Shown here piece by piece: positions 7,727 to 8,513 of a DNA stretch of 8,513 bases. The notes below the pieces were generated by a model. The model saw nothing but the letters and a program-made list of their open reading frames with translations, had not been told where the DNA came from and made no database searches. The DNA is from Candidatus Cloacimonadota bacterium (GTDB taxonomy: Bacteria; Cloacimonadota; Cloacimonadia; Cloacimonadales; TCS61), in assembly GCA_016927675.1 (NCBI GenBank), contig JAFGMF010000024.1:1-8513 (forward strand), given 5' to 3'. Position 1 is the stretch's first letter; every line of letters begins with the position of its first letter. The position numbers and the translations under genes are program-made.

Positions 7727-7877
7727 GGAACACGCCAAATTTCATTAAATTGAGAATTACTGTAAAGCTTTTTTTCATTTTTCATATTGATTGTATCAGA
7801 CAAATCTTGACGGGAAAAAGTAAATTCCTGAAATAAAACAAAATCTGAATATTCTAAATAAATGAATAGGAGCATAT
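7727..7877. promoter_or_regulatory. Divergent AT-rich intergenic region between tRNA(Sec) and selB
   Basis: Promoters for both the leftward tRNA and rightward selB should lie in these 151 nt. On the + strand TTGACG, a 16-nt spacer and TGAAAT is a fair sigma-70-like match within about 7807-7834. On the - strand no good match was found; a TACAAT-like element about 60 nt from the tRNA 5' end is weak. No operator or riboswitch is recognised. Confidence 0.35.
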
Positions 7878-8513
7878 ATGCTGGAAAAGCATCTGATTAT
7901 GGGCACAGCAGGTCATGTTGATCATGGTAAGACCTCTCTGATTAGAGCGCTTACGGGTTTCGATTGTGATACACACAAGGAAGAGAAACAGAGAGGAATA
8001 ACAATCAATCTCGGATTTACTCATCTTAATTTGCCTGATGGTAATTCTATCGGTATCGTGGATGTTCCTGGCCATGCCGATTTTATCAAGACGATGGTTT
8101 CGGGAGCTTGCGGATTGGATCTTGTCCTGATGGTTATTGCCGCTGATGAAGGGATTATGCCTCAAACCAGAGAGCATCTTCTGATAATGGATCAACTTGA
8201 AATAAAGCAAGGTCTGATCGCTTTGACCAAAATTGATCTGGTTGATGAGGATCTGCAGGATTTGGCAAAAGAAGAAATTGCAGAGTTCACCAGGAACAGT
8301 TTTCTGCAAGATTGTCCAGTTATTCCGGTATCAATTATGAATAACGTCGGCGTAGCTCAATTAATCGAAGCAATCAGTAATTTGACAGCCGATACACCAG
8401 AAAGGAAATCCCGGGGACATTTTCGTATGTATATTGACAGGATTTTCAGTCAGCCGGGATTCGGTACAATCGTGAACGGGTCAATTCTCTCCGGAGAAAT
8501 AAGTCGTCAGGAA
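7878..8513 (+). CDS. selB: Selenocysteine-specific translation elongation factor SelB (5' part, cut by window end)
   Basis: SelB is the GTPase that carries Sec-tRNA(Sec) to the ribosome and binds the SECIS hairpin with its C-terminal winged-helix domains. The first 212 codons are present and open to the window edge. G-domain motifs are G12HVDHGKT19 (P-loop), RGITIN (39-44, switch I), DVPGH (62-66) and TKID (117-120). The stretch DTHKEEKQRGITINLGF fits SelB rather than EF-Tu, which lacks the EEKxRGITIxLGF pattern in this form. The segment from about residue 178 (GHFRMYIDRIFSQPGFGTI) starts domain II. AGGAG (7868-7872) lies 5 nt before ATG. The neighbouring tRNA(Sec) supports the call. The RNA-binding C-terminus lies outside the window, so its SECIS preference cannot be judged. 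Confidence 0.96.
   Translation, partial: MLEKHLIMGTAGHVDHGKTSLIRALTGFDCDTHKEEKQRGITINLGFTHLNLPDGNSIGIVDVPGHADFIKTMVSGACGLDLVLMVIAADEGIMPQTREHLLIMDQLEIKQGLIALTKIDLVDEDLQDLAKEEIAEFTRNSFLQDCPVIPVSIMNNVGVAQLIEAISNLTADTPERKSRGHFRMYIDRIFSQPGFGTIVNGSILSGEISRQE

Noticed and set aside
7477..8309. Two open frames on the - strand (7477-7875 and 7854-8309)
   Set aside because: The first runs across the terminator and tRNA(Sec); the second is antisense to the clearly conserved selB. Neither shows recognisable motifs.
1..8513. CRISPR array, insertion sequence or phage genes
   Set aside because: No regularly spaced direct repeats, transposase motifs or target-site duplications were seen. The repeated protein segments are shared domains, not mobile elements.

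Overview
The window carries three genes for large secreted proteins in a row on the + strand, then a selenocysteine locus: a selenocysteine tRNA on the - strand and the start of selB on the + strand. Each of the three proteins has an N-terminal signal peptide and a near-identical C-terminal sorting module (NYPNPFNP ... GQKVRTL ... IWDG ... SGIYFYRL ... KMILxK), typical of type IX secretion (T9SS)-like or FlgD-Ig-like C-terminal domains. That module, a gingipain-type C25 peptidase and Trp/Tyr/Asp-rich beta-sandwich modules suggest a member of the Fibrobacteres-Chlorobi-Bacteroidetes supergroup. Candidatus Cloacimonadota (or a similar uncultured anaerobe) is my best guess. This is an inference from protein style, not from a marker gene.

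Layout. Positions 1-158 are non-coding with several GC-rich hairpins. 159-1928 encodes a secreted protein whose N-terminal half looks like a pyroglutamyl-peptidase I (family C15) domain with the Glu/Cys/His residues in place. 1929-2157 is an AT-rich spacer with a strong match to a sigma-54 (-24/-12) promoter. 2158-5727 encodes a gingipain-like (C25) cysteine peptidase of 1189 residues with propeptide, catalytic His/Cys, tandem beta-sandwich repeats, an alpha/beta domain and the sorting module. 5802-7589 encodes a third secreted multidomain protein whose reading frame is crossed by one in-frame TGA at 6822-6824. A bidirectional terminator follows. The tRNA(Sec) (anticodon UCA) lies at 7632-7726 on the - strand, and selB begins at 7878 and runs off the window.

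The main point is the in-frame TGA. Open frame continues in the same phase on both sides, the downstream half has no convincing start of its own, and together the halves make one protein collinear with the C-terminal part of the neighbouring C25 gene. The TGA makes a Cys-Leu-Gly-Sec (CxxU) motif. A small hairpin with a G at the second loop position starts 15 nt after it, at about the distance seen for bacterial SECIS elements. The UGA-decoding tRNA and its elongation factor are the next two genes. Together these suggest an undescribed exported selenoprotein with a T9SS-type sorting domain. The main competing explanation is a simple TGG (Trp) to TGA nonsense mutation or sequencing error. Comparison with homologues would separate the two.

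Working together: the three secreted proteins look like an extracellular proteolysis/peptide-utilisation or surface-adhesion set. The second and third genes are only 74 nt apart and may be co-transcribed. The selenocysteine genes are transcribed separately (tRNA and selB diverge) but would be needed to make the third protein full length.
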